From contig CM038705.1 in NCBI GenBank assembly GCA_021613375.1, positions 11,298,711 to 11,362,710 of the forward strand: a DNA stretch of 64,000 nt, in the 5' to 3' direction. Shown here piece by piece: positions 37,711-45,964 of the stretch (positions are counted from its first letter, which is position 1; each line of letters begins with the position of its first letter). The notes under the pieces are model-generated. The model had not been told where the DNA came from and did no database searches. It saw nothing but the letters and a program-made list of their open reading frames with translations. This DNA comes from Megaleporinus macrocephalus (taxonomy: Eukaryota > Chordata > Actinopteri > Characiformes > Anostomidae). The translations under genes were made by a program, and so were the position numbers.

Positions 37711-40700
37711 TAGTGATAAGCTCAGTGATAAGACGGCCAACCAGAAATCTATGCTTTCACATTCATACTGCACGCCCATAAATCAGATACATATTCGATC
37801 TATGACCACATATGAAAGTGGCTCAGGTCGGATTTAATGTCCACACAGCCCTCTGTGTCACGTTAGGGCAAAGAAATCAGATCACATGCGCCTGGTAATG
37901 TAGCCTAAGTTTCTCTAAAGGGAGGCATTTCACCTTAAACCACTCTGAAGGATCCTGTTTACATCTGTGTATTAATAATTATGCAGAAATCTGTTGTTGA
38001 TATGCATTCATATGTGTGTATGTACACCAGGAGTGGCTGAATCTTCAATCGCCAAGAGACACACCTGCGGACGTCCAGCCTCCAGAAATATTGGAGAGGT
38101 TAGCAGAGAAGAGCCAGAAAATCTCTATCTTACAGGCGCAGCTTCAGGTAGGATGTGCATCAACTACACGTTCATTTACGGTTACCCGCTTGCTGTGTGT
38201 TGTTTTATTGTACCGTCTTTGTATTCCAACCTTTAAATGCAGGAACAAGAGGGAGAGCTAAAAGCAGCACAACTGCAAGTGGAGGAAGGCACTAAGGAGC
38301 GAGTAAGAAGGGAGGAGTTGGAGATGGAGAACCAGAGAATAAAAGGAGAGCTGGATAAACTGCCTGCTCTTCAGAAGGAGTTAGAACAAGAGAGCGAAAG
38401 GGTGAAGAAAGAGGGCGAAAGAGCAAAGAAAGATCTGGAGGCTCTTCCAGCCATGCAGAAGGAGCTGGAGCTTCTCCGCGCTAAAGTTACGGAGCTCGCT
38501 CAGACCACAGGTACAGTGTTCCCCTTTTTCAACACAGTCGTGCTGCCCACCTGTAGACTAAACCTGAAGCTGCTGTGATTAAGCTGCTACTTGAAGTTTT
38601 CTGACCATATCCTGTAGTTCTGTAGTGCTTAAGTCTGGTTTTTAACAAGGTTTGACCTGGTCTAACTAAATTTAGTCTAGTCTTGGCTGAGATCTAAAGA
38701 GGTCAGCTCGCACATTGTTAACAGGGCTGCTAAAATATTATGGTAGAGGATATTTATCGCACACAACTATAGTGTAAAAATTCACTTCCAGCTCGTGTTT
38801 ATACTTAAATGTGCCGTAGATTGTAAAACTGTATATCGTTACTGTCCAATGAAAAACAAGTATCTCTAAAATTGCAACTTTACAGGAGAGACCAAAAACA
38901 TACTTTACTTTCAATGCAAGTCAATGAAACCAGAATTTTTACCAAGCTGTTTTGGAGCACTTCTATTGGTCCATTCTATTCTTCTATTTCCACTCAATGT
39001 AATTGACCATTGCCATGTTCAAATGATGAACAAAACTCAAAATCACCAAACATGTTTTTCATTGGACGGCGACGATATACATAGACATTAGTGAATAAGA
39101 AGAGTTTGGTACTTGGACTGACGCACAGTACATACTGTTGATCCTCCTTGAAATACAAATACTGCGTTTATAAATAAGGGCAGCGAAACGAGCCAATTTT
39201 TAAACTGTTACGTCTTTGATTCCACATTTACGCTCCCAAAACCTACATACACCATTGGTTAATGCTCGTCTTTAAAGGAGGCTAAAGCTGTCTTTCTTAT
39301 TCTCCAGCTTCTTATCGGACTGTTCTGTTCCACCCTCTACGCTACAGCTTGTACAGGCACCAGAATGTAACTGTGGAACCGTTTAAGGTGGAACAAGCTG
39401 GCGAATAGGAAGCCAACTCTTTAATAAGCTCTTTAATAAGACCCTAGACAGCTTCAATTTCTTAGTTTGTTGGTGTCAGCTTTGATTGGTTGATTCCGTG
39501 TAATCGTCATAGGGTCTCACTGTAAACCAGCAAATCAGTTTCATTCTAGGGTCAACTGCTGATGCTTCAGATACTAAACTAGCCTAGAATGTTGTTCTCC
39601 CTTTTATACTCACTTATTAGTAGAATGTTTTTCAGCTGTGCATCACAATTGAGCAAGAGTGTCCTAACAACCAATTAGTCCAATAACATCCTTAACTTGG
39701 ATTGGTGGCCGTACCAGGAGATTTAGACTGAGACTGAGAATTACTGATAATAGGACTATATGCAAAATAAGCCTTTATACAAAAAGACACTTTAATACAA
39801 ACATTTTTATTCTTTAAAAATCATCTGATACACTTACATTAATTCTAAAATGGACAATATTGTTTGTGAATTGCATGAATTAAATTCTAAAGTGATCCTA
39901 AACTTTTGAACGGTAGTGTATGTTACCTTGCAAAAAAATTACGTACCTTCTGTGCAGAACATCCGAGAACAATGAAACTGAATTGAGGTTATTCCTTGTG
40001 TGTCTAGTTAATGCGAAATAATACAAGCGAGCAGAAGTGTAGACTCAAGCCCGTCAAAACATGGAAATGAAAATATCATTAATGACGTAACTGTGAAATG
40101 ACCTATGCTATTAAATAACATATAGTTATAATAACATATAACCAGATGTTTGAATAGATATTTTAAACCATTGAAGACCAGTGAAAGCTTGGCCTTAATT
40201 TTTTGAGCTTTAATCTCGATCCTGCTCTCATATGGACTCCAGTCAGATTTGTCTGGGTTCTTGTCTTCGTCAGTAGTTCTATAATAATCCAGGTATCAGA
40301 TTTGGACCAATTGTAGAGAGCCTGTATGAACAGCAGCCAGTGTAATTGGATCTGTTATTGTTTTATTAATGTTCATTTTGTTTCCTCCTCTTGTTACTTT
40401 TGTTGTATTGAAAAGTAGAAAGTTGTGGAATAGTTTTATTATGATAGGTTTATGTTAATTCAAGTTCAGTCATATTGAATGTTGAGCCACTTTAGTTTTT
40501 GACCCTGTTCACTCATTTTACATTCAGACAGTGCTCAAGCTGCGTCACTGCTGGCGACCTCTGCTGGACATGAAAGGGAGGTACCCGACATCCAGGGGAG
40601 GAAGGAGCTAAAGGACAAGAAATCACATGAAAAAACAAAAGAAGAGAAAGAACAAAAGAAAGAATGGAAGGAGAGGAAAAAGAACAAAGGCGTAAATGAG

Positions 40701-42299
40701 GGAAAGCCATGGAAGGAAAGAGAGAGTGAGGGAAAAGACGTTAAAAAACAAAAAAAGGTCAGTCAAGACGAAGGTGAGGAATGGAGAGGCAAAGGAGAAA
40801 GAAAAGAGTGGAAAAGTGAGAAAGAAGGCAAAAAGGGGAAAAGGCAAGAAGATGGCAAAAGATGGAAGGATTGGGAGGAAAAGAGTGATATTAAAGAAGA
40901 TGGGAAAAGGGAAAGGAAGGAAAACGGCAAAAAATGGAAAGATGATCAAGAGAAAAGAGAGTTTAAAGAAGACGGGAAAAGACAAAGAAAGGAAAGTGGC
41001 AAAAGATGGAAAGACGGAGAAGAAAATAATGAGTTCAAGAAAGATGGGAAAACGGAAAGAAAGGAAAATAGCAAAAGATGGAAAGACGGGGAAGAAAATA
41101 ACAAGTTCAAAGACGGTGGTAAAAAGGAAAGCGGCAAAAGATGGAAGGACAGGGAGGAAAATGATGAATTCAAAAAAGCAGGGAAAAGAGAGAAGAGGGA
41201 AAGTGGGAAAAGATGGCAAGATGGGGCAGAAAATGACGAGTTTAAAAAAGATGGGAAAAGAGAAAGGAAGGAAAGTGGCAAAAGGCAGAAAGATGGTGAG
41301 ATAAAGATAGAGTTCAAAGAAGAGAGTGATGAAATGGAGTGGAAGGAGGATAAAAAGTGGAAAAAGGAGAAACGTTGGCAGCTGGATGGTGGACGGTGGG
41401 AGACAAAAGAACGGAAGCATTCGGGGGACAAGGAATGGAAACCAAACGATGGGAAAGATGAGCAAGAGTGGAAGAAGGGTAGGCAAGTTGGTTCGAGTGA
41501 CAAGAAAGAGTGGAAAGAGAAAAACGAGAGGAAGAAAGACTGGAAAGAGAGGGATGAGTGGGAAAATGAAAAAGAGAGAGGAACCCAGAAAGGCGAGGGG
41601 AAAGCCCGGAAAGAAGGGAAAGATGATTACAGAGGGAGCGGTGGAAAGAAAGAGTGGAAGCAGCATGAGGACTGGAGTGGGAAAGAGAAGGAGGCGCTAA
41701 AAGGTGGAGAGAGAGCGGAGGGATGGAAGGAGGGGAAGAAACACAAAGGCGACTATCAGAAAAACGGGGAACGGTGGAGCAAAAGCGACAAAGTGAGGGA
41801 GGACTCCTCAGATCAGCATTCGCACAGCAGCAGAAAGCAAAGCAAGGACCACCCGCACGACGGCGACTACTGGGCTGAGCAGAGAGGCAGGATACGGCAT
41901 TACCGCGGCTCGGTGGACGGATGCAGTGGGGTAACGGACTGCGCCCATTCAGAGGGACTGACACCTGTTGCTCAGCAGGACTTTCAGGCTTTGTTCTCGA
42001 CCTACTTGACCAAGTTGCTGGCGCCTGAGGAGCGAGCTTCCAAAAGAGAGGAAGTGGATAAGCTCCTCGGAGAGTTCTTCACCAACGGAGTGTTTGTTCA
42101 CGACCAGATCCCGTTCAGCGAGTTTGTGGAGGACGTGGCGGATATTTTGGAAGACATGGCGGAGGGAGAGGAGGATGAGGAGATGGAGGACGAGATGGAG
42201 GCGTTTGCAAGTGAGGCGATGGAGAAATTTGCACTTCCAGACAGAGGAGGGAACGAGGAGAGGAGGAAGGAGAGTGGAAGGAAGAGAGTTTCTGGCTGA
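24122..42299 (+). CDS. pbxip1: PBX homeobox-interacting protein 1 (nine coding exons)
   Basis: Coding exons: 24122-24178 (or -24184), 26167-26331, 27457-27763, 33579-33815, 33913-33936, 37119-37165, 38031-38147, 38243-38510 and 40528-42299. All junctions are GT-AG and phases agree, giving about 997 residues (human is 731). The N-terminus [19 protein letters not shown] is the PBXIP1/CCPG1 signature. It is followed by an acidic region, a hydrophobic membrane segment ([16 protein letters not shown]), an acidic microexon (GVFMDLDD), a Glu/Lys heptad coiled coil (exon 8), a Lys/Trp-rich repeat region and a conserved acidic C-terminus ([18 protein letters not shown]). PBXIP1 (HPIP) binds PBX homeodomain proteins and estrogen receptors, shuttles between nucleus and microtubules, and links to kinase signalling. 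CCPG1 is the paralogue; synteny with SHC1 and LENEP favours PBXIP1. The extra length is mostly in the last exon. Confidence 0.9.
24454..24740. mobile_element. hAT-like MITE, right end missing
   Basis: Starts tagtggtgtaagaaaatatt and matches 42457-42720 through 'gtgatactgtat', 'cacagtatt' and 'aacaagcagcacaagg'. The typical right end (caatacacagcc) is absent. Flanks atcattat and atcattac (7 of 8) may be a coincidental or real target duplication. Confidence 0.65.
25087..25660. mobile_element. Foldback-type dispersed repeat, uninterrupted copy
   Basis: Internal inverted segments: about 25250-25295 (gttagtgtgtgttgctggta) and about 25511-25560 (cagcacaacacaaactaaca). The ends carry 'ctcagcactgctg' and 'agtgctgagaat' in opposite orientation. 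The same family is at 11512-12840, 45903-45964/48732-48960 and 49905-50060. Confidence 0.7.
25661..26166 (+). other. pbxip1 intron 2, no gene recognised
   Basis: AT-rich intronic sequence without repeat or coding signals that I can define, running to the exon 3 acceptor ccattaatag. Confidence 0.4.
26167..26331 (+). CDS. pbxip1: pbxip1 exon 3
   Basis: 55 codons, phase 0 at both ends, with acceptor ccattaatag and donor CAG|gtttgc. It encodes an acidic, low-complexity segment ([13 protein letters not shown]...EAPQ) with no known fold. Confidence 0.85.
26390..26860 (+). mobile_element. LINE fragment, end of the reverse-transcriptase ORF
   Basis: Carries the well-known fish LINE 3' coding motifs: 'tcaagtatctcggggtcttg', 'gaagagagagctgagccaaa', 'ggttaggatgcctcctggac' and 'gggattatgtctctcagcag', ending near 'ctgatccctgga'. 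A block expected between 'ctactctcacctt' and 'agatagggtgaggagctcga' is deleted. 5'-truncated and inactive. Confidence 0.85.
27131..27289. mobile_element. Short hAT-like MITE
   Basis: Ends taggggtgtaac and cacagccccta-like (acagcccta), with flanks attataat and ctaataat (6 of 8). The interior shares 'gtgatactgtat' and 'gttcttgccaatacacagcc' with 42457-42808; it is an internally deleted copy. Confidence 0.7.
27457..27763 (+). CDS. pbxip1: pbxip1 exon 4
   Basis: 102 codons plus one base, with acceptor attgctttgcag and donor GAAG|gtgagt (phase 1). It encodes an acidic Ser/Pro-rich segment that ends in a Glu-rich stretch ([15 protein letters not shown]), which may start a helix. Confidence 0.88.
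27764..28339 (+). other. Start of pbxip1 intron 4, no gene recognised
   Basis: Unremarkable intronic sequence. Confidence 0.35.
28340..28590 (-). mobile_element. Inverted partial copy of the 20632-21442 element
   Basis: Reverse complement of about 20825-21060. Shared landmarks are the phrase 'cgataccgcgggagctttaa' here against 'ttaaagctcccgcggtatcg' there, and 'ggcgtgtaggc' against 'gcctacacgcc'. Both terminal repeats are missing. Confidence 0.8.
28591..29910 (+). other. pbxip1 intron 4, possible conserved stretch at 29260-29740
   Basis: 29260-29740 is higher-complexity, unique-looking DNA with two overlapping minus-strand frames. No domain is recognised. It is a candidate for regulatory DNA only by its contrast with the surroundings. 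Confidence 0.25.
29911..29995 (-). mobile_element. Truncated hAT-like MITE end
   Basis: agggctgtggattggtgaga...ctggcaaaacaatac is the reverse complement of the right end seen at 27240-27289 and 42770-42808. The rest of the element is absent. Confidence 0.55.
30198..30744. mobile_element. hAT element with perfect 8-bp target duplication
   Basis: Terminal inverted repeats TAGAGATGGA...TCCATCTCTA are flanked on both sides by ATTTCAAT (30190-30197 and 30745-30752). The 8-bp duplication identifies the hAT superfamily. The interior has 'ccgattccgatcg' and 'ggctctcgggatcggctaaa' motifs, shared in inverse orientation with 32127-33038 and 49293-49803. Confidence 0.92.
30969..31608 (-). mobile_element. 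hAT-type element, same family as 20632-21442, inverse orientation
   Basis: The ends tagggctgggg and gcagcccta are inverted repeats. The internal 'aagcttcccgaaaacgaatg' is the reverse complement of 'cattcgttttcggaaagctt' at 21180. No clear target duplication remains. Confidence 0.75.
32127..33038 (-). mobile_element. hAT element, inverse orientation to 30198-30744
   Basis: TAGAGATGGA at the left and TCCATCTCTA at the right. It carries 'gatcggccgatatttctcc' and 'ggccgatcccgagagctgat', with much internal sequence absent from the shorter copies. No matching flanking duplication is visible. Confidence 0.8.
33579..33815 (+). CDS. pbxip1: pbxip1 exon 5 (membrane segment)
   Basis: The acceptor cacacactag ends at 33578 and the donor TCTG|gtaaaa follows 33815; both junctions are phase 1. 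It encodes an Arg/Lys cluster, a run of acidic residues ([12 protein letters not shown]) and a hydrophobic segment ([16 protein letters not shown]). A second, stronger-looking acceptor (atcttctccacag, ending 33416) is in phase and would prepend 54 hydrophobic, low-quality residues. The shorter form is preferred. Confidence 0.85.
33913..33936 (+). CDS. pbxip1: pbxip1 exon 6, 24-nt microexon
   Basis: The acceptor tgttctgcag and donor GATG|gtaggt enclose 24 bases, phase 1 on both sides, encoding GVFMDLDD with the split glycine codon. The preceding intron is only 97 bases. Confidence 0.85.
34200..34925 (+). mobile_element. DNA-transposon-derived repeat (abundant fish family)
   Basis: Contains 'aaaaaagttgggttgctggg', 'gcaacaaaaggctggaaaag' and 'ttctctgggccaaagctcat', all familiar from a very common teleost transposon family. 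Many stops; superfamily not assigned. Confidence 0.65.
34926..35330 (+). mobile_element. Tc1-like transposase C-terminal fragment
   Basis: Decayed coding sequence with recognisable Tc1 3' motifs: 'ataatgtgtcctgccacact' (the NxPCHTA region), 'ttgattaagcttttgtggga' (the PIEHLWD region) and 'gatctgctgctaatgtcttc'. Stops and indels throughout. Confidence 0.75.
35788..36684 (+). mobile_element. Tc1/mariner element, defective
   Basis: Inverted ends cactatattgccaaaa and ttttggcaatatagtg are flanked by TA on both sides, as expected for Tc1/mariner. Decayed transposase is visible: [12 protein letters not shown] (second catalytic Asp region), [11 protein letters not shown], and [20 protein letters not shown] (the C-terminal Glu region). 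Frames are broken and the element is short (about 0.9 kb), so it is inactive. Confidence 0.92.
37119..37165 (+). CDS. pbxip1: pbxip1 exon 7
   Basis: A strong acceptor (tttgttttcttttgtag) and donor AAG|gttagc; enters in phase 1 and leaves in phase 0. Encodes [16 protein letters not shown]. Confidence 0.82.
37645..37738. repeat. 13-bp inverted repeat around a (TA)n tract
   Basis: ggccgtcttatca (37645-37657) and tgataagacggcc (37726-37738) flank a (TA)15 run at about 37674-37703. Both arms and loop can fold. Confidence 0.8.
38031..38147 (+). CDS. pbxip1: pbxip1 exon 8a (start of coiled coil)
   Basis: 39 codons, phase 0 at both ends, with acceptor gtacaccag and donor CAG|gtagga. The end ([21 protein letters not shown]) has heptad spacing of L/I and leads straight into the next exon. 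Confidence 0.87.
38243..38510 (+). CDS. pbxip1: pbxip1 exon 8b (coiled coil)
   Basis: 89 codons plus one base, with acceptor tttaaatgcag and donor ACAG|gtacag. Almost entirely E/K/L/Q with two near-copies of 'LPA(L/M)QKELE' (about residues 35 and 71 of the exon), typical of a long helix for dimerisation. Confidence 0.88.
38511..39549 (+). other. pbxip1 intron before the last exon, first part
   Basis: No gene. At about 39347-39400 there is a copy of the dispersed 'gtttaaggtggaac' motif related to the hairpin at 18608. Confidence 0.4.
39550..39925 (-). mobile_element. Tc1-like transposon fragment, other half of the 2842 family
   Basis: From gtcaactgctgatgcttcag onward it matches 2985-3295. 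It also keeps the opposite outer end (tcctaaacttttgaacggta gtgta) that the first copy lacks. Confidence 0.8.
39926..40527 (+). other. Remainder of last pbxip1 intron
   Basis: AT-rich, with a weak dispersed-repeat stretch near 40200-40350. It ends in acceptor ttttacattcag. Confidence 0.35.
40528..42299 (+). CDS. pbxip1: pbxip1 last coding exon (Lys/Trp-rich region and C-terminus)
   Basis: A 1,772-base open exon ending in TGA. It begins [14 protein letters not shown], then runs for about 400 residues of Lys/Glu/Trp-rich sequence. That includes six to seven units of about 24 residues anchored on WKD (40863-41333), followed by irregular W-K spacing. The last 120 residues are a more ordered acidic domain ([20 protein letters not shown] ... 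[18 protein letters not shown]) that is the conserved PBXIP1 C-terminus. The plus strand is strongly purine-rich through 40620-41790. Confidence 0.9.
40863..41333 (+). repeat. pbxip1: 72-bp coding minisatellite (24-residue repeats) in pbxip1
   Basis: Tryptophan codons recur every 24 codons (one unit is 21). A typical unit reads [15 protein letters not shown] followed by an [12 protein letters not shown] tail. Units differ by substitutions that mostly preserve charge; the last has lost the Trp. Confidence 0.9.
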
Positions 42300-42456
42300 A
42301 GGACGTTCTGAAAGTGTAAAGGAAGTGGATGGTACTTGGAGGGTCTGTGTGGGGGTAATGAGTCTGAAGCCAGTTGTGGACATTTTTGGGTTCTATTACA
42401 AAAAGCAGGATTTCTCAGTTAGCCAGTCTTCATGGTAACGAAACTGGGAATAACAT

Positions 42457-42808
42457 TAGGGGTGTAAGAAAATATTGAAATATCGAATATCGGGATATTA
42501 TGTTTAGTGATACTGTATAAATTCTCAAAAACACAGTATTGATACACAGATTTCTGGCAGACAGTGAATCACTGTGTGTTGTGACCACTAGATGGTGTTG
42601 TAATCCATTTTTAGCTCCACTCCAACATTAACAAGCAGCACAAGGGCGCAGTGCTATTGTAAACATTGACAAACCTGTTCATACAGTGGTGTCTCTTAAT
42701 AGTAGGATTTGAAAAATAGCAATATATATCTTTGCTCGCAGTATATCACGATATATTGATCGTGTGATACGTATTGTATCACAAGGTTCTTGCCAATACA
42801 CAGCCATA
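42457..42808. mobile_element. hAT-like MITE in the presumed pbxip1 3' UTR
   Basis: Left end taggggtgtaagaaaatatt, right end aatacacagccata, with flanks aataacat and gatgacat (6 of 8). Same family as 24454 and 27131; this is the most complete copy. Confidence 0.75.
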
Positions 42809-45800
42809 GATGACATAGTGAAGCTACCTGAGAGGCATCATACCTCCAGCATATGTCTAAAGTTAAATAAAACATCCCTTGGCTGAGCAACTGTAGTCCA
42901 GATAAGCAGACAGATTGTGAGGACTCTACAAGAGGATTGCTACTCAAGTTTTGGCTTGAATGATCCTGTTAACTGACTAATCCTGCTTTGTGAAATATAC
43001 AAGCTCCAGGAGAATCTACTGTCGTGAGAAGGTACCACGTTTTTCAGCTTTTTAGTTTTTGTTCAAGACAAAACTGTGTGTGCGCTGTCAAAGTCATTTC
43101 ACTGCTGTAGATGTGAGCCGCTTTTAGTTTGGGTTCAGATGTATAATAGGAACTTTCTCACCGTATACAATCATCTACAAACCTGTTACTCGGTCTAGAA
43201 CTATGTTTAGATGTTACAGTCTCTTGACGCTACTCAGTTCTTTAGGGCTGGCCCAACAGCATTTTACAGGCTTTACTTGCTCATCAGTGTTTCCATGGAA
43301 ATCCCCAGATACACATATAAACAATATCATCAGTGTTTCTTAATTACAATTATGTTTATTACTGCAGTTCAGCATGTTGCTACAATGTACTGATGTACAA
43401 TGTACCCAAATCAGACATGGGGGTGAGGCATGTAGCCTGCGTGGTGGTACTTGGAGAAGTATCACCGCACGCACATGTTTATGATGATATACCAACCTCA
43501 TACCACTGAAAAAGATCATATGAATATTTAAAGTGCTACCAATGTGTGCAAAGCACAAGGCAGTAATGTAAGTATTGATGTTTTCAAAGAAATTTTTGAT
43601 AAAAGAGAAAAAAATAGAATACCATTTCAAATAACCTGTATGTCTCCTTTCATATTTATTTTGTTTAATTTGTTAATTTGTTAAAATTATAGCTTTAATA
43701 ACAATAAGATACAAAAAGAAGTGAAAAGCATGTTCGAGCTTTCTTTGTTTTATAAAATACTTAAGTATTTAAGACAGAAATAAAAATATCTGATGTTGCA
43801 GCAGTGGATGCTACGGCCTGAAGAATTATACAACAGTTTAATTAAATTATTAACGTGTATAGTGCATATGTGTATGCATATTTAATTTATTTTTTTGGAA
43901 TAAAATAATTTAAGATGCCTGAGTAAACCTGCTTTTTGAGGTGGGTGGATGTCGCCCCTCTGGGATGAACTATTGTTTATTAAGAGTTACATTTGAAATA
44001 TTTTTATTGTGGAAAACCCAAACTGTACACTGCACAATATACAGATATGTTACAGATATGTTTACTGTCTTCGTTCCTGCTAGGCTGTAATGGTTTTCTT
44101 ATTTGGCGGCTGTTAGAACAGCTGGGTCATGGCACCAGTTCAGGCAACTAATTGTAACTGCAGCACCATTTAAGGGTGAAACAGAAAATGCAAACAAAAA
44201 GCCATCTGCATCTTCAACTTGAGTTTTCTCATCGCTTGTCTCACATGTATCCTGCATAATTTTAGAATATTATTAATGCTTCAGCACCAGCTGGCCCACC
44301 ACGGCCTCGTCCGACGGTACGAGAATGAAAAATATGGTGTTCATATTAGGCCAAGACTGTCTGTCCATTCCTTTATGTCTGCTGCCTATAACTCATAATG
44401 GACTAATGCAGATTCAGCAGACTACACAGCAAAAAATAACTGACCCTTATTACATCTATAACTTTCAGCTGAAAGAAACTGGTTAAAGTTAGCATGCACT
44501 GTGCTGCTTATAAGTCTTGTCGGCACTCATCCCTTATACCCAGGGGCATAATTTCAACTGGATAAACCATGTCCCACCCACTTATAGATAACTTTACTGA
44601 TTAAATGAGGTTTAGGAAAAGACTTGATGCTTAATAGTGTATCGAACGCTGGAGTATGTACAGGATTTGGGCCAGTCCTACAGTTCATTGCTGATTAGCA
44701 GACTGTTGTAAGCTCAACAAAGTTGAAAATCGTTACTCTGTTGAGATTTATTGTTATTGTACATTAAATGGCACAGTAGTCTAGGGTTTATACTTTTGCT
44801 TGCTGACTCTCCACAGATCTCTTTATTATTGGTGTGCTGGACACTTCATAACTTAAGTTAGTTCATTTTTTTTAGTCATTGGGAGGCTCAGATAGTTTAA
44901 ACCACCCCTAAAGTTTGTCTTAGCTGCGACAAAAGTTGAGTACAAACATTACTATATGATACTATATGAAAATTTGTTGTTGTTGTTTTTTTTTTTGTTA
45001 ACAAAATATAGTTGTGTGTGTGGGTGATTTCTGTAAAATGACTATTTGAAATGTTGAGTACAGTTCAGTTTTTGACCCTTTGGTTTGAAGACTGTAGAGA
45101 AAGTCATTTATGCAATTCTTGTCTTAGCTTTAATACGCAGCAGCAAGGTTTCTCCTACATGTACGTTAGTTCCTGGTATGAACTACTGATCTAATTTTGA
45201 GCTTTGTGTTTGTGTTATTTATTATACCTTCTGTCTGAGAACCTTACGTCGTTTAGGCTTTAAAAACTGAATTAGTATCCTTGCACTTGAACAGATAAGA
45301 CTTGCTCTGTAACAGGAGCTGCTCACGGCACTTCTCTATGCATCCCGTGTTCCTAATATAACGTTATGGTAAGACATTGTGTGAATTCTGTATATGTACA
45401 AAGTTATAAATGCATTTGCCATATATGCATAACACTGTTAAGAATACAAGACCTTATGTTGTGTAACCGGTTCTCACCTGTTCAACACAAACTTTGATGT
45501 TTTAATACATTAAAGAGCCTGAAACGTTGTATTGTTGCTGCTGTCTTTAATGCGTGTGCAAGTGGAAGATATGACATGTACCTGCATTAGAATGTGTTGC
45601 ACTTATGTTTGATAGCATAAATTGTCTCTAGGTTACAGTTTAAAATTTTAAATTCATTTCTCAACAAAAAGGGGCGATATGTATTGGTTCAGGGAGGGCT
45701 TTTATTTTGAAGGCGATTTTAGGCGCTACGTTACAGCGCTTATGCTAAAAGCGCTTTGCTCAGAGTTTAAGCTCCCGTTTTGTTAAGGCACAAGCTTTTA

Positions 45801-45900
45801 CATTGGTTTATTTTCTTTATTATTGTTTATTTATTCATGTTTTATGTTGTGAACAATAAATACAGTGATAAACCACTAGTCAAGACTAAAGCCGTCATTC
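42809..45900 (+). other. Presumed pbxip1 3' UTR and flank
   Basis: No coding potential. ATTAAA at 45509-45514 and AATAAA at 45855-45860 are candidate poly(A) signals; either would imply a 3' UTR of over 3 kb. A copy of the dispersed 'gcagcaccatttaag' motif lies near 44160. Confidence 0.35.
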
Positions 45901-45902
45901 AA

Positions 45903-45964
45903 AAACGGGAATGCTACAAAACTGTGTAGCAACAGATGAGCTACTGCCTCTACTGACTTTACAC
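45903..45964. mobile_element. Foldback repeat, left piece interrupted by the hAT insertion
   Basis: 'gtgtagcaacagatgagcta' and 'ctgactttacac' belong to the same repeat as 12670-12710 and 25400-25440. It resumes at 48732 (ctttacacctacatagtgga). Confidence 0.75.

Noticed and set aside
40623..41666. Long minus-strand frame of 347 codons
   Set aside because: It is the complement of the purine-rich Lys/Glu exon of pbxip1; it is Phe/Leu/Pro monotonous, has no domain, and the plus strand is supported by splice sites and homology.
41314..41964. Second long minus-strand frame (216 codons)
   Set aside because: Ser/Pro/Leu-rich shadow of the same exon.
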